Part shown: in pieces, positions 1-7,335 of the stretch | Layout of the letters: every line of letters begins with the position of its first letter | Position numbering within the stretch: the stretch's first letter is position 1 | Source: Candidatus Contubernalis alkalaceticus | GTDB taxonomy: Bacteria; Bacillota; Dethiobacteria; SKNC01 | NCBI RefSeq assembly: GCF_022558445.1 | Contig: NZ_CP054699.1 | Location: 2,558,001-2,622,000 of the forward strand | DNA length: 64,000 bases | Direction of reading: 5' to 3' | The notes under the pieces: model-generated | The model's input: only the letters and a program-made list of their open reading frames with translations | The model's database searches: none | Told to the model about the DNA's origin: nothing | Program-made: the position numbers and the translations under genes

Positions 1-175
1 CCCCCTCCATGGCCTCCAGACCCAGGGAATGGGCTCTGGTTCGGTCCCCGATGGCTCCGATTACCGTACGGGTCTCCCCTTCCGAAAGGTGAATGCCAAA
101 CCCAACCTGTTTAAGCCTTGCCAACACATCATCAACTTGTTCTTTTTTTGCCCCCGGATTCATGACAATAATCAC
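1..175 (-). CDS. aroF: 3-deoxy-7-phosphoheptulonate synthase (DAHP synthase), N-terminal part, runs off the window
   Basis: Only the first 58 codons are inside the window; the gene continues leftwards beyond position 1. The GTG start at 175 is preceded by a strong AGGAGGG site five bases upstream. The visible protein starts MIIVMNPGAKKEQVDDVL and continues through a TVIGAIGDR motif. This is the regulatory ferredoxin-like N-terminus known from the AroF type (Ibeta) DAHP synthases that condense PEP and erythrose 4-phosphate at the entry of aromatic amino acid synthesis. The T-box leader directly upstream (294-604) fits this role. The catalytic barrel is not visible, so a shorter regulatory domain protein cannot be formally excluded. 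Confidence 0.85.
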   Translation of the reverse strand, partial: MIIVMNPGAKKEQVDDVLARLKQVGFGIHLSEGETRTVIGAIGDRTRAHSLGLEAMEG

Positions 176-293
176 TTTTAATTCCCTCCTCTAAACTATA
201 AACAAATTCCGGCTGAATTTATTATTTCCAACACAGAGCTTGTTCATTTTGTAATGTGTAAAAGTTTTAATGCCGTAAAAAAAAGCCATATAC

Positions 294-604
294 TAAAAAA
301 AGCCTACATCCCCATAGGGACGAAAGCTGTTCTTCCGCGGTGCCACCCTGATTGGCTGAAATAAAATCCAACCCACTTAAGTAAGGTACGAAAGGGCTTA
401 ACCCTTCTTATACCCCCCCCTTTGTAACGGCAGGAGAACCCGTCAAAGCCTAACGGCCGATGGTCTTTAAACCAGCAGCTTTCGGTTTGCCTCTCCCAGG
501 TGTATTCGGCATGAACCCGGCACCGGGGTCTCAGCACCCCCCGGCTCTCTTCAGCCTTATTCATACTTACTCTTCCCAGTCATCGAATTAACGATTCATA
601 ATTT
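294..604 (-). ncRNA. T-box leader (probable tyrosine specifier) upstream of aroF
   Basis: Read on the minus strand, 349-335 holds the T-box core GGGTGGCACCGCGG, the antiterminator element that pairs with the uncharged tRNA acceptor end. It is followed by a terminator hairpin (327-302, stem GCTTTCGTCCC/GGGATGTAGGC) and a T run (301-294). The upstream part has an AGTA-type box and a long Stem I. On its 3' side GAA-TAC-ACC occurs in the specifier-loop context, with TAC at 504-502, so the likely ligand is tRNA-Tyr. The specifier is assigned by pattern, not by folding, so it is less sure than the T-box itself. Tyrosine starvation would then raise DAHP synthase. Confidence 0.9.
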
Positions 605-611
605 GAGGTTA

Positions 612-640
612 ATTTTACTACTGAAGAACCCTTTTGTCAA
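612..640 (-). promoter_or_regulatory. Sigma-A-type promoter of the T-box/aroF unit
   Basis: The minus strand shows TTGACA (640-635), a 17-base spacer and TAAAAT (617-612). Transcription would begin near 605, just ahead of Stem I of the T-box. Confidence 0.75.
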
Positions 641-785
641 ATGGTTTTTTGAGATATTAGTCGGATATTAGGTAAGAAATATTAATTGAAACTCCTTGCT
701 GGTCGTATCAAAAGCAAAAATAAAACTATACCTTACATTTTTAAGGATATAGATGTTTTATTTGCTTCAACCCCAACTAATCACT

Positions 786-1625
786 CTACTCCCGGGCCAA
801 CACATCCAGCACCCGGGGGTGTATATATTCCGACACCTCTCTATTGGAGCCCCCCATAGTAATCACCACCAGTTTTCCTGAACATATCTCCTCCGCCAGT
901 TTTTTCAACTCCCTGACTAAATCCACAAATAAGTCCCTACCCAGACCCCGGGAACCATAGTCATCTTTGTGGGTATCGTGGCCCAACAGGTGAATAATTA
1001 TGTCCGGCCCAAATGTCCGAGCCCTGGGGAAGAACTCACTCCTTACCTTTTCCAGGTACTCCTCATCTGACATGATATTTCCCACCCTGACATCCACCTT
1101 GGTCCCCAGATCCTCCACCACATCCAGGTCGCAGAAGCAAACATGCAGCACCTGGCGGTCTCCCAAAAAGATTTCCCGGGTGCCGTCACCGTGATGACTA
1201 TCGGTGTCTATTATAGCCGCCCGGACCCCTTCATGTTTCTGCTGTAAATTAGCTAAGGCCGGGCCAGTGGATGAAATGTAGGTGCCCCCCCAGGCATTGA
1301 AATAACCTGCGTGGTGTCCCGCTGCCACGTTAAATACCAGAGCATTTTTCAGCTCTCCCCGATACACCTTTTCCGCCGCCTCCACACAACCCCCCACTGA
1401 AAAAAGGGCTCCCTGAGCATAGTCCTGCCGAAAAAGGCCCTCCACCAGCTGCGCCTCATGTACCTGATATAAAAGGAGATTGCTAACTTTTTGAGGCTCT
1501 ATTAAAACCACTTCCGGCAGACCAAGGAACTTGTCCATTATTTTAGGAAAATTTTTAAATTTATGACCCATTACCGGCCAGAACTTCTGGCTGAATATTT
1601 CATGAAAAAAAACCCCGGTTTTCAT
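786..1625 (-). CDS. Histone deacetylase-like / AcuC-family metal-dependent hydrolase
   Basis: The 279-residue protein carries HDAC-superfamily landmarks: AAGHHAGYF with the tandem His pair, then IIDTDSHHGDGT, where Asp and His are zinc ligands and charge-relay residues in the family, and a late GGSN segment. Family members deacetylate acetyl-lysine, acetylpolyamines or small amides; the substrate here cannot be told. I chose the ATG at 1625 over the one at 1640 because GAGAGGGG sits seven bases before it. It stands alone, with a hairpin-rich gap to the left of the next gene. Length is short for AcuC (about 380 residues), so it belongs to a compact subgroup. Confidence 0.7.
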   Translation of the reverse strand: MKTGVFFHEIFSQKFWPVMGHKFKNFPKIMDKFLGLPEVVLIEPQKVSNLLLYQVHEAQLVEGLFRQDYAQGALFSVGGCVEAAEKVYRGELKNALVFNVAAGHHAGYFNAWGGTYISSTGPALANLQQKHEGVRAAIIDTDSHHGDGTREIFLGDRQVLHVCFCDLDVVEDLGTKVDVRVGNIMSDEEYLEKVRSEFFPRARTFGPDIIIHLLGHDTHKDDYGSRGLGRDLFVDLVRELKKLAEEICSGKLVVITMGGSNREVSEYIHPRVLDVLARE

Positions 1626-1794
1626 GGCATCCCCTCTCATCCACCAATTCCCACTTATTTCTGCTATTATACTATCTCAACAGAGTCTCCCTTTTTAACC
1701 TTCCCCTCTGAAACAACTTTACAAAATGACAACCAACCCATAATTATAATTAATTGTAATGCCGGCTTTAGGTTTATAAGCTACAGAATCAGTT

Positions 1795-1821
1795 AGGAGG
1801 GACAGGCCCCTTGTCCCTCCT
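1795..1821. repeat. Perfect 10-bp inverted repeat between ytfJ and the HDAC-like gene
   Basis: AGGAGGGACA at 1795-1804 pairs with TGTCCCTCCT at 1812-1821 across a 7-base loop. There is no T run on either side, so it is a weak terminator candidate at best. The GGGACA/TGTCCC core resembles short dispersed intergenic motifs seen again near 43650. Confidence 0.5.
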
Positions 1822-1841
1822 GTCCCCCTGCCCCACTTTAA

Positions 1842-2219
1842 CTACTCCCCGTTTTCCTCTTTTTTATTCTCTCCGTCTTTAGCACCCAGGTTGAACTTGG
1901 AAATAATGTCCGGAGCCATTTCAAAAAGCTTCTCCAAGGAACCCCTTCCGGAGAAAGGAATAACGCTTACTTCCCCATCTTTAATTACCAGCATGGCATT
2001 GGGGCTGATTTTACAGCCAGCTCCGGCACCACTGCCGGTCCCCTCTTGACCACCCTGATCTTTCCCTCCGCCTCCGCCTCCGCCCAGGCCGAAGGATACG
2101 CTGATAATAGGTACTAGAGTGACTCCACCCACCTCAATGGGTTCACCCACTACAGTTTCCGTTTTTAATGTTCTTTCCAGCTTCTCAAAAAGTGAAGTCA
2201 AAACATCGTTTATTTCCAT
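1842..2219 (-). CDS. ytfJ: Sporulation protein YtfJ (GerW family)
   Basis: A 125-residue protein with the GerW/YtfJ layout: an N-terminal amphipathic helix, then VGEPIEVGGVTLVPIISVSFGL, a Gly-rich linker (about residues 47-70), and a C-terminal segment with ISPNAMLVIKDGEVSVIPF. In Bacillus the family acts in spore germination, and it is widespread in spore formers and some relatives. The start has a clear AAGGAGGAG site. The next gene upstream (2288-2977) is the usual DUF2953/YtfI partner, which supports the assignment. The biochemical function is not known. Note that the Gly-rich region contains runs of glycine likely to be flexible. Confidence 0.9.
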   Translation of the reverse strand: MEINDVLTSLFEKLERTLKTETVVGEPIEVGGVTLVPIISVSFGLGGGGGGGKDQGGQEGTGSGAGAGCKISPNAMLVIKDGEVSVIPFSGRGSLEKLFEMAPDIISKFNLGAKDGENKKEENGE

Positions 2220-2287
2220 TTTTTATCTCCTCCTTATAATCTTCATTTTTTTGTCTTTCTTATGGATAGATACCCGTAAAACCAGGT

Positions 2288-2977
2288 TCAGGTTGCAGTT
2301 TTATATATTTTTTTTTGCTTCCTCCACTGGCGCCAGATTTCCAATGTCCTTTTGGAAAACAAAAACTTCAGCAGGCGAAACAGCACAGCCCCCGGAACCA
2401 TTTTCCCTTCTAGATTAACTTCTAGGTCATAGTGCTCTCTGTCCCAGAGAGGCTGTAATTCAATACGAAAAATATTGCAAAGGCTTTTAAAAGACCAGAG
2501 GAAGGCCAGGAGCCAGCCCAGAAGGTGAGGTTCCTCCAGTCCTATTTCTCCACGGATTTCCAACTTCTCAGGCTTTAGTATCCCCAAAAGGTCCCAGAGT
2601 AATGACAGCATATGTTCCAGAGTGCTTCTTTTCATAAATACTTTTATAAACTTACTAGAATCCTTTTGGGATGAAGACTCTTTCTCCTTCTGTTTTTTAT
2701 TCTCCTTTTTTTTCCTGGGCTTTTTCTCTTTTTGTTCTCCGGGGTTTACCTGGAAGCTAAAGGGTATAAAAAGAAACTTTAAATGGACCCTGGCCTCCTG
2801 TGGGCAGTAGCTAAAAAGAAAAGAATAAAGAGGCATCTGAGAGACCCCGCCCTGGGCAAAAAACTCTTTCCCATAACCGGCTTTCACCCGATAAGTAAGG
2901 GGCAGGAGAAGTACTGTCAGCAGAAGAAAAGCCAGCACTACGGCTAAAGCCAGCAGCAGGAATAATAATATTTTCAA
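2288..2977 (-). CDS. DUF2953 membrane-anchored protein (YtfI-like)
   Basis: A 229-residue protein with one strong N-terminal transmembrane segment (about residues 2-26), a conserved TYRVKAGYG stretch, a Lys/Glu/Ser-rich linker (about 85-110) and a C-terminal amphipathic region. This matches the DUF2953 family, commonly found beside ytfJ in spore formers. It starts with TTG after a GGGGG site. It lies 68 bp upstream of ytfJ and 12 bp downstream of the anti-sigma gene, so the four genes 3988 to 1842 may be one unit. Function unknown; a role in sporulation or germination is inferred from the neighbour only. Confidence 0.75.
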   Translation of the reverse strand: MKILLFLLLALAVVLAFLLLTVLLLPLTYRVKAGYGKEFFAQGGVSQMPLYSFLFSYCPQEARVHLKFLFIPFSFQVNPGEQKEKKPRKKKENKKQKEKESSSQKDSSKFIKVFMKRSTLEHMLSLLWDLLGILKPEKLEIRGEIGLEEPHLLGWLLAFLWSFKSLCNIFRIELQPLWDREHYDLEVNLEGKMVPGAVLFRLLKFLFSKRTLEIWRQWRKQKKIYKTAT

Positions 2978-2989
2978 CCATATCGCCCC

Positions 2990-3412
2990 CTAGCTTCCTA
3001 TGATATTTAAAATGCGATATTTCTTCAGACTTTTCTTAAAGGATTTCTGCTGACTCTCTACGACATTTTGAAGCACTTTGCTGCCGGGCAAATATCTCAT
3101 GAAACCCACAGTTTTTTTCAAATTACGATAATGCAGCTCCCAAACGTCTATGCCTTTTTCTGACTTTTCTTTTTTCATTTCCTGAGGAGTAAGATATTCA
3201 TCCATACACTTTTCCCGCAGTTGGGATAGCTCCGGGGGAGCCTGTATCTCTCTAAACTGATTTTTTAAATCCCAATCCAGTATTTTAAGACGGTTCAATT
3301 CCCTCCGACAGTCCCGGCAGGAACTGAGGTGGTCTTCCAAGAAAATCAATTCTAACTGGCTCAATTCACCATCTATGAAAGACTGCAGCAAAATATTATA
3401 ACTTTCGCACAT
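2990..3412 (-). CDS. Anti-sigma factor with zinc-finger (zf-HC2) domain
   Basis: The 140-residue protein has the ZAS/zf-HC2 signature: FIDGELSQLE followed by a DHLSSCRDC motif (His-x3-Cys-x2-Cys, about residues 27-35). Such domains bind and hold ECF sigma factors, sometimes in a redox- or zinc-dependent way. It starts 3 bp after the stop of the ECF sigma gene, the standard cognate pairing. No clear transmembrane helix is visible, so it may be a soluble anti-sigma factor, unlike many membrane-tethered relatives. The ATG has a GGAGGTATAGGAA leader. Confidence 0.85.
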   Translation of the reverse strand: MCESYNILLQSFIDGELSQLELIFLEDHLSSCRDCRRELNRLKILDWDLKNQFREIQAPPELSQLREKCMDEYLTPQEMKKEKSEKGIDVWELHYRNLKKTVGFMRYLPGSKVLQNVVESQQKSFKKSLKKYRILNIIGS

Positions 3413-3415
3413 TTC

Positions 3416-3988
3416 CTATACCTCCAAAACACCGTATTCTTCTAAGTTTTTTTTCAACAAACACCGGGCCCTATGTATACTGTTTTTAACTGTCCCTATG
3501 GGCTGCTTGAGAGTAGAAGCAATTTCATCATAACTCATATTTTCCAGATACCTTAAGGTGATGGCCATCCGGTAGTTATCCGGAAGTCCCTGGAGACACC
3601 GGGCTATGGTTTCCCGGGTATCCCAAAAAATAACGTTCTCTTCCGTATTGTCCGATGAAGCCAGGGAATTGACCAGGGCCAGCTCGCCCCGGGTATTACC
3701 ATTAATTGAAACCTGATTTATTGTCTTTTTGTCCCTGTGATAATTAATGCAGGTATTCACCGTAATCCTTTTCAACCAGGGCAGGAAAGGGCGCTTTTCA
3801 TCAAATTTGGAAATAGAACGAAATAGTTTAATGTAGACCTCCTGCATAATGTCCAGGGATTCTTCCCGCTGTTGAGTAAACCCGTAACATATGCTGTAAA
3901 GGTAACCCTCATATTTTTTTAGAAGGGTATCAAAGGCCGCCCGTTCATAATTCTTACAACGCCTGATCAAATTCACTTCAATATCCAC
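3416..3988 (-). CDS. RNA polymerase ECF-type sigma factor
   Basis: The 190-residue protein has sigma region 2 (YEGYLYSICYGFTQQREESLD with QEVYIKLFRSI and WLKRITVN) and region 4 (LPDNYRMAITLRYLENMSYDEIA with GTVKNSIHRAR), which form the -10 and -35 reading modules. I placed the start at GTG 3988, which follows AGGGGAG, rather than the frame opening at 4051. The anti-sigma factor gene follows at 3 bp. The regulon is not evident from the window. Confidence 0.92.
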   Translation of the reverse strand: MDIEVNLIRRCKNYERAAFDTLLKKYEGYLYSICYGFTQQREESLDIMQEVYIKLFRSISKFDEKRPFLPWLKRITVNTCINYHRDKKTINQVSINGNTRGELALVNSLASSDNTEENVIFWDTRETIARCLQGLPDNYRMAITLRYLENMSYDEIASTLKQPIGTVKNSIHRARCLLKKNLEEYGVLEV

Positions 3989-4228
3989 AGTGCTCTCCCC
4001 TTCACCACAGCCTACTATTGTTAATACCCAATAAAGAAAGTAAAGTTGCATAAATGTAAAATATATTTTTTAATCCAACAAAAAATAATAAAATTAATCC
4101 TTGTGCGATATAATTTGCCTTTTATAAAAAAAAATTGAATACTGCTTAAAGCTGTGGTACTATTAATATATAATACAATTTCAGCTATCTTTCTCCAGAT
4201 TAACGAAAAAAGTATTATGACCTATATT

Positions 4229-4400
4229 AACCTCTTTTATTTGACTCTTTTTGTTAAGTGAACTCGTTTCAGCAAGCTGAAACATCAGGGAATCAGGTGG
4301 AGACTCTACTCCACCTGATTAAAAGCCCCACCTACGCTAACGCTTAGAGGTGGGGGTCTTATACCCTAAAAAAAAGAGATAAAAGAGTCAAAAGAGGGTT
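4229..4400. mobile_element. MITE-like palindromic element, possibly IS200/IS605-derived
   Basis: Three perfect hairpins follow one another: GTTTCAGC/GCTGAAAC (4266-4283), a 12-bp stem AATCAGGTGGAG/CTCCACCTGATT (4291-4320), and CCCCACCT/AGGTGGGG (4326-4355). The last resembles hairpins at the ends of IS200/IS605 elements and TnpB omega-RNAs. The trio is enclosed by an imperfect inverted repeat built on TCTTTT and TGACTCTTTT (4231-4252 against 4373-4400). No transposase or TnpB is present. The region 3989-4578 holds no gene, and further AT-rich sequence with another ACCCTCTCTTTTATTC copy follows at about 4486-4502. Confidence 0.5.
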
Positions 4401-4578
4401 GATAGCCAATCATTTAATAAATAATATAAAAAAGGAGGAAACGCCAAAACCTTAAGTTAATTTCATAAAATATTACTTTAAAAAAACCCTCTCTTTTATT
4501 CATGTTTCCCCATTAAGAAGGAAAACACTAATTTAAACAATCTTATAAATAATAAAAGTCCTAATATGGAGGTTTATA

Positions 4579-5136
4579 ATGAAAACTGTAATAGAACCTG
4601 TACCCTTAAGTTCTAAAGGTAAAACTTTTGTTTATTTAAATGCCCTGGGTTTAGTTGCTCTATGGGGAATCGGTATTTATGCTTTTTTGAGTTTAGCTGA
4701 TCAAGTTCCCATCCATTTCGATGCTGTTGGAAAACCAACTACATATGGAAATAAATTAACTCTTTTAAACATAGCCATGGCTCTAAGTGCTTTGCCTATA
4801 TTTTTTATTCTGCTGGCAAGATATCGCTTCACTTTAATAAATAAATATCCCTACCTGATTAATCTTCCGACTTTTTTCTTACATATTAATAAAATATCGC
4901 CAAAAAGACGAGGGTTTTGGGTAAACAGGTATTTTGAGATACTTCTTTTGGTAGGTGTTGTCCTCACATTTTATTTGGTTGCTCTAATGATGATGTTATT
5001 TCTAGGTGCGGCAGCAGAGAGTTTGCCCTCGTGGTTTGCTACTTTTACAATAGTACCTCCTTTGGCACTATTAATTCCAACTTTATTTCTTATGCGTACC
5101 CTGACCAAAGAACTGAAGAATGAGGCGGGTTCTTAA
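4579..5136 (+). CDS. DUF1648-type membrane protein
   Basis: A 185-residue integral membrane protein with about four hydrophobic spans (near residues 22-42, 65-82, 118-142, 150-172). Between the first two lies VPIHFDAVGKPTTYGNK, the DUF1648 signature (P-x-HF-x2-x-G). Family members include SdpI-like immunity and regulatory membrane proteins, but no partner toxin is visible here. ATG follows GGAGG at seven bases. It is the only plus-strand gene in the first 27 kb and is convergent with the next gene. AT-rich composition differs slightly from the neighbours. Function unknown. Confidence 0.65.
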   Translation: MKTVIEPVPLSSKGKTFVYLNALGLVALWGIGIYAFLSLADQVPIHFDAVGKPTTYGNKLTLLNIAMALSALPIFFILLARYRFTLINKYPYLINLPTFFLHINKISPKRRGFWVNRYFEILLLVGVVLTFYLVALMMMLFLGAAAESLPSWFATFTIVPPLALLIPTLFLMRTLTKELKNEAGS

Positions 5137-5175
5137 GTTTTACCAATTAACAATTCTACCTTAAAAGTTTTTGTT

Positions 5176-5625
5176 TTAACTGTTTCTCAGCTCATCAAAT
5201 ATTGCCTCAAGAAATTCCGTGGTCTTTAAAGAGCGGTGCTTTATCTTAATCCCTTCAACCACAATTACTGTGGGGGTTGTGTCACTTTTAACTTCTTTTA
5301 CTTCCAACTTTAACATACACATTGCTTTGCTTGCTTTCATGGGATCTCTGATCAGGCTGGCACCGCATTGGATTCCATAAGCCATATCACTGCCTTCCAT
5401 GAGAGTTAGAAAAGCTCTACCATTAACTATTATATTCTTTACAGTCTGATGATTTCTCAAGAGTGCCGCAAAAATAGTTCTTTCATTGGGCGCTGCCATA
5501 AGGTGAACCGGCATTGCATGTGGATTACCCTGTTCTGTTAGGCTAGATAGAACAGCAGTAGTTCGCCCTTGATTTAACATATCCACAACTTCTGAAGGCA
5601 AATAATTTCCAAGCACTTTACTCAT
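5176..5625 (-). CDS. Pyridoxamine 5'-phosphate oxidase-like (FMN split-barrel) protein
   Basis: The 149-residue protein has the split-barrel pattern: an N-terminal LPSEVVDMLNQGRTTAVLSSL, GNPHAMPVHLMAAPNERTIF, then RNHQTVKNIIVNGRAFLTLM. These are typical of small flavin- or F420-binding proteins with the PNPOx fold. Such proteins reduce or bind small molecules; a substrate cannot be predicted. ATG follows AGGAGGAAG. It is convergent with the DUF1648 gene, and 320 bp separate it from the gntR gene. Confidence 0.65.
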   Translation of the reverse strand: MSKVLGNYLPSEVVDMLNQGRTTAVLSSLTEQGNPHAMPVHLMAAPNERTIFAALLRNHQTVKNIIVNGRAFLTLMEGSDMAYGIQCGASLIRDPMKASKAMCMLKLEVKEVKSDTTPTVIVVEGIKIKHRSLKTTEFLEAIFDELRNS

Positions 5626-5743
5626 CCTACTTCCTCCTTCAATGAATCCTTTTAAACTATACTATCATATTTAACAATTCAAGTTATCTCTTTTATATTT
5701 AAGTTATGATTATAATTAGGGACAATATTTTCTTCCGTAGCGA

Positions 5744-5789
5744 TAAAAGAAGTCAGATCCATTGCCACTTCCGGCAGGGCCTGACTTCT
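5744..5789 (-). terminator. Terminator-like hairpin downstream of gntR
   Basis: AGAAGTCAG (5748-5756) and CTGACTTCT (5781-5789) form a 9-bp stem with an inner GCC/GGC extension. On the minus strand it is followed by TTTTATC. Apart from this, the gap 5626-5948 shows nothing recognisable. Confidence 0.55.
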
Positions 5790-5948
5790 ATTATTATTGG
5801 TATCTTTAATTACAGCAAATCTAGTATAAGCAGCAGAGTTCTGGTGGTAGTTTTTCAGAATTTAGACTTGAAAAATTCATTAGAAAAAAAGAGCACAATG
5901 TAATGAACTGCAAAAAAATAAATACAAACGAGATAAAAGTCAAAATCA

Positions 5949-6644
5949 CTATTCCAGGCTGTTAGTCTCGTTTACAATTATGTTTCTTACTAACTGTACA
6001 ATATGATCGATATGTCTTTTTAGCTCTTCTTTGGCCTGCTCGTATTCACGTTTTTTTAAATATTCCAGAATTCTTTCGTGATACTCTAAGGAATATTGAT
6101 CTGTATGGGCAGATTGAAAATATATAAATTGGTAGCGTATAAGTTTTAAACTAACTAAATTATATATAGAATTCAACTGTGAATTAGCAGCAGAAACAAC
6201 CAAATTTTTGTGAAAGTCTAAATGATTTTCTATATATTTAAATGATGTCTCAGCTTCAACAGTATTTAATGGCACATTCAAAGCTGAAGCACTATCTAAA
6301 GCCGAAATCAACTGAGACAAATCTGTGCTGTTAGTTGTTTTAAGTAAATCAATTGCATAACATTCGCACATTTCTCTAATCTGAGAGGTTTCTTCGAAAT
6401 CCCTTACCGACAATTCTGATACAATAACCCCTTTTCTGGGAATATTAATCACCAGACCATCTTTTTCCAGTAATCTAAAAGCCTCACGAAGAGGCGGCCG
6501 ACTGACATTAAGCTTTTTTGACAGCTTATATTCATTCAGTTTTTGGCCGGGTTTAATTTTACCGAAAATTATATTTTTTCTTAGATAGTCATAAGTACTA
6601 ACAGTTATGCTTATGTTCTCCGTAGGAAATCCAATATTTTCCAT
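5949..6644 (-). CDS. GntR-family transcriptional regulator, FCD (FadR/VanR) subfamily
   Basis: The 231-residue protein has an N-terminal winged helix (about residues 10-75: LRKNIIFGKIKPGQKLNEYKL, VSRPPLREAFRLLEKDGLV, PRKGVIVSEL) and an all-helical FCD effector domain (about 85-225). FCD domains bind carboxylates, often with a metal held by Asp and His residues. This suits control of a TRAP carboxylate importer. I chose ATG 6644, which follows GGGGTG, over an upstream GTG at 6680. The upstream region carries the same heptad repeats found upstream of the grd and TRAP units, so it is the best candidate for the local regulator, with autoregulation. Confidence 0.88.
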   Translation of the reverse strand: MENIGFPTENISITVSTYDYLRKNIIFGKIKPGQKLNEYKLSKKLNVSRPPLREAFRLLEKDGLVINIPRKGVIVSELSVRDFEETSQIREMCECYAIDLLKTTNSTDLSQLISALDSASALNVPLNTVEAETSFKYIENHLDFHKNLVVSAANSQLNSIYNLVSLKLIRYQFIYFQSAHTDQYSLEYHERILEYLKKREYEQAKEELKRHIDHIVQLVRNIIVNETNSLE

Positions 6645-6678
6645 AAATACACCCCACATTAATATAATATCCTTTGCC

Positions 6679-6738
6679 ACTGTCTACTGTCTATTATCTC
6701 TACTTTATCATAAATGCTTATAATAACACAAATTGTTT
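6679..6738 (-). promoter_or_regulatory. Conserved upstream element A: heptad repeats plus promoter-like sequence of gntR
   Basis: GTCTACT (6682-6688), GTCTATT (6689-6695) and a degenerate third heptad stand 35 bp upstream of the gntR start. The whole 60-bp block aligns without gaps, at most positions, to 19845-19904, including AACACAA. On the minus strand TTGTGT (6731-6726) would be a -35-like box. The repeats then lie around the expected start site, as an operator would. Promoter boxes are weak. Confidence 0.55.
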
Positions 6739-6821
6739 TGCTGCCTATTATCGGTTTAAAATAAGTGTATAAGTTTCTTTTTATGAGTTTTATCACTTCA
6801 AGCTTGCAACAGCCAACAATT

Positions 6822-7322
6822 TTAAACAATCTTTAAGTCTGTCACATTCTTTATTTTTAAAAATATTTGATATTCATCATCAGTTTCTTGATTATGGTCA
6901 TATGCTTCATAATCAGTAGGTTTGGATTTTTCTATCTCAAGAATCCCCGTCACACTTATGGGATCAAAAGTAAACGGGAACTGTTTATCCAGGTGGACAA
7001 TTAAAAAATCAAAATAATCAACCTCTTCGTTTGCACAAAAGGGGCATTCTGCCCCCGGAACCCTAATTAAGTAAAACATATCTCCACCTAATGGAGAGAT
7101 AGGTGATATCCAGCCTTTAATGTTTACCATCTGGCCATCCAGGCTCTGAGCCTTTTCAGACAAAACCCGCTCTCCATTTTTAATTTCCGAAAGCTCATCA
7201 AATGTTACTTTCTCAGCTATTTCCTTTGTGCCACAACCTGCAAATAAAGAAAATACAATTATAGTTAATAATAGCAGAATGATTGGATATAACCTGTAAC
7301 AATTTTTGTGTTTTTTAATCAA
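6822..7322 (-). CDS. Lipoprotein of the ABC exporter cluster
   Basis: The 166-residue protein has a signal peptide with lipobox FAGC (Cys about residue 29). The mature part contains DGQMVNIKGWISPISPLGGDMFYLI and an ECPFCANEEVDYFD segment with a CPFC pair. It vaguely recalls DUF3299-type lipoproteins that accompany MacB/LolD-like exporters. It starts with TTG after GGGAGGGG. It sits 13 bp downstream of the permease gene, so it is very likely co-transcribed. The CxxC pair could bind metal or be redox active; no function can be assigned firmly. Confidence 0.6.
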   Translation of the reverse strand: MIKKHKNCYRLYPIILLLLTIIVFSLFAGCGTKEIAEKVTFDELSEIKNGERVLSEKAQSLDGQMVNIKGWISPISPLGGDMFYLIRVPGAECPFCANEEVDYFDFLIVHLDKQFPFTFDPISVTGILEIEKSKPTDYEAYDHNQETDDEYQIFLKIKNVTDLKIV

Positions 7323-7335
7323 AGCTGTCCCCTCC

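Noticed and set aside
304-564. 86-codon open frame on the minus strand
   Set aside because: It lies within the T-box leader RNA; the T-box core and terminator explain the sequence.
1563-1796. 77-codon plus-strand open frame overlapping the HDAC-like gene start
   Set aside because: No ribosome site, low-complexity translation, mostly antisense to a better gene.
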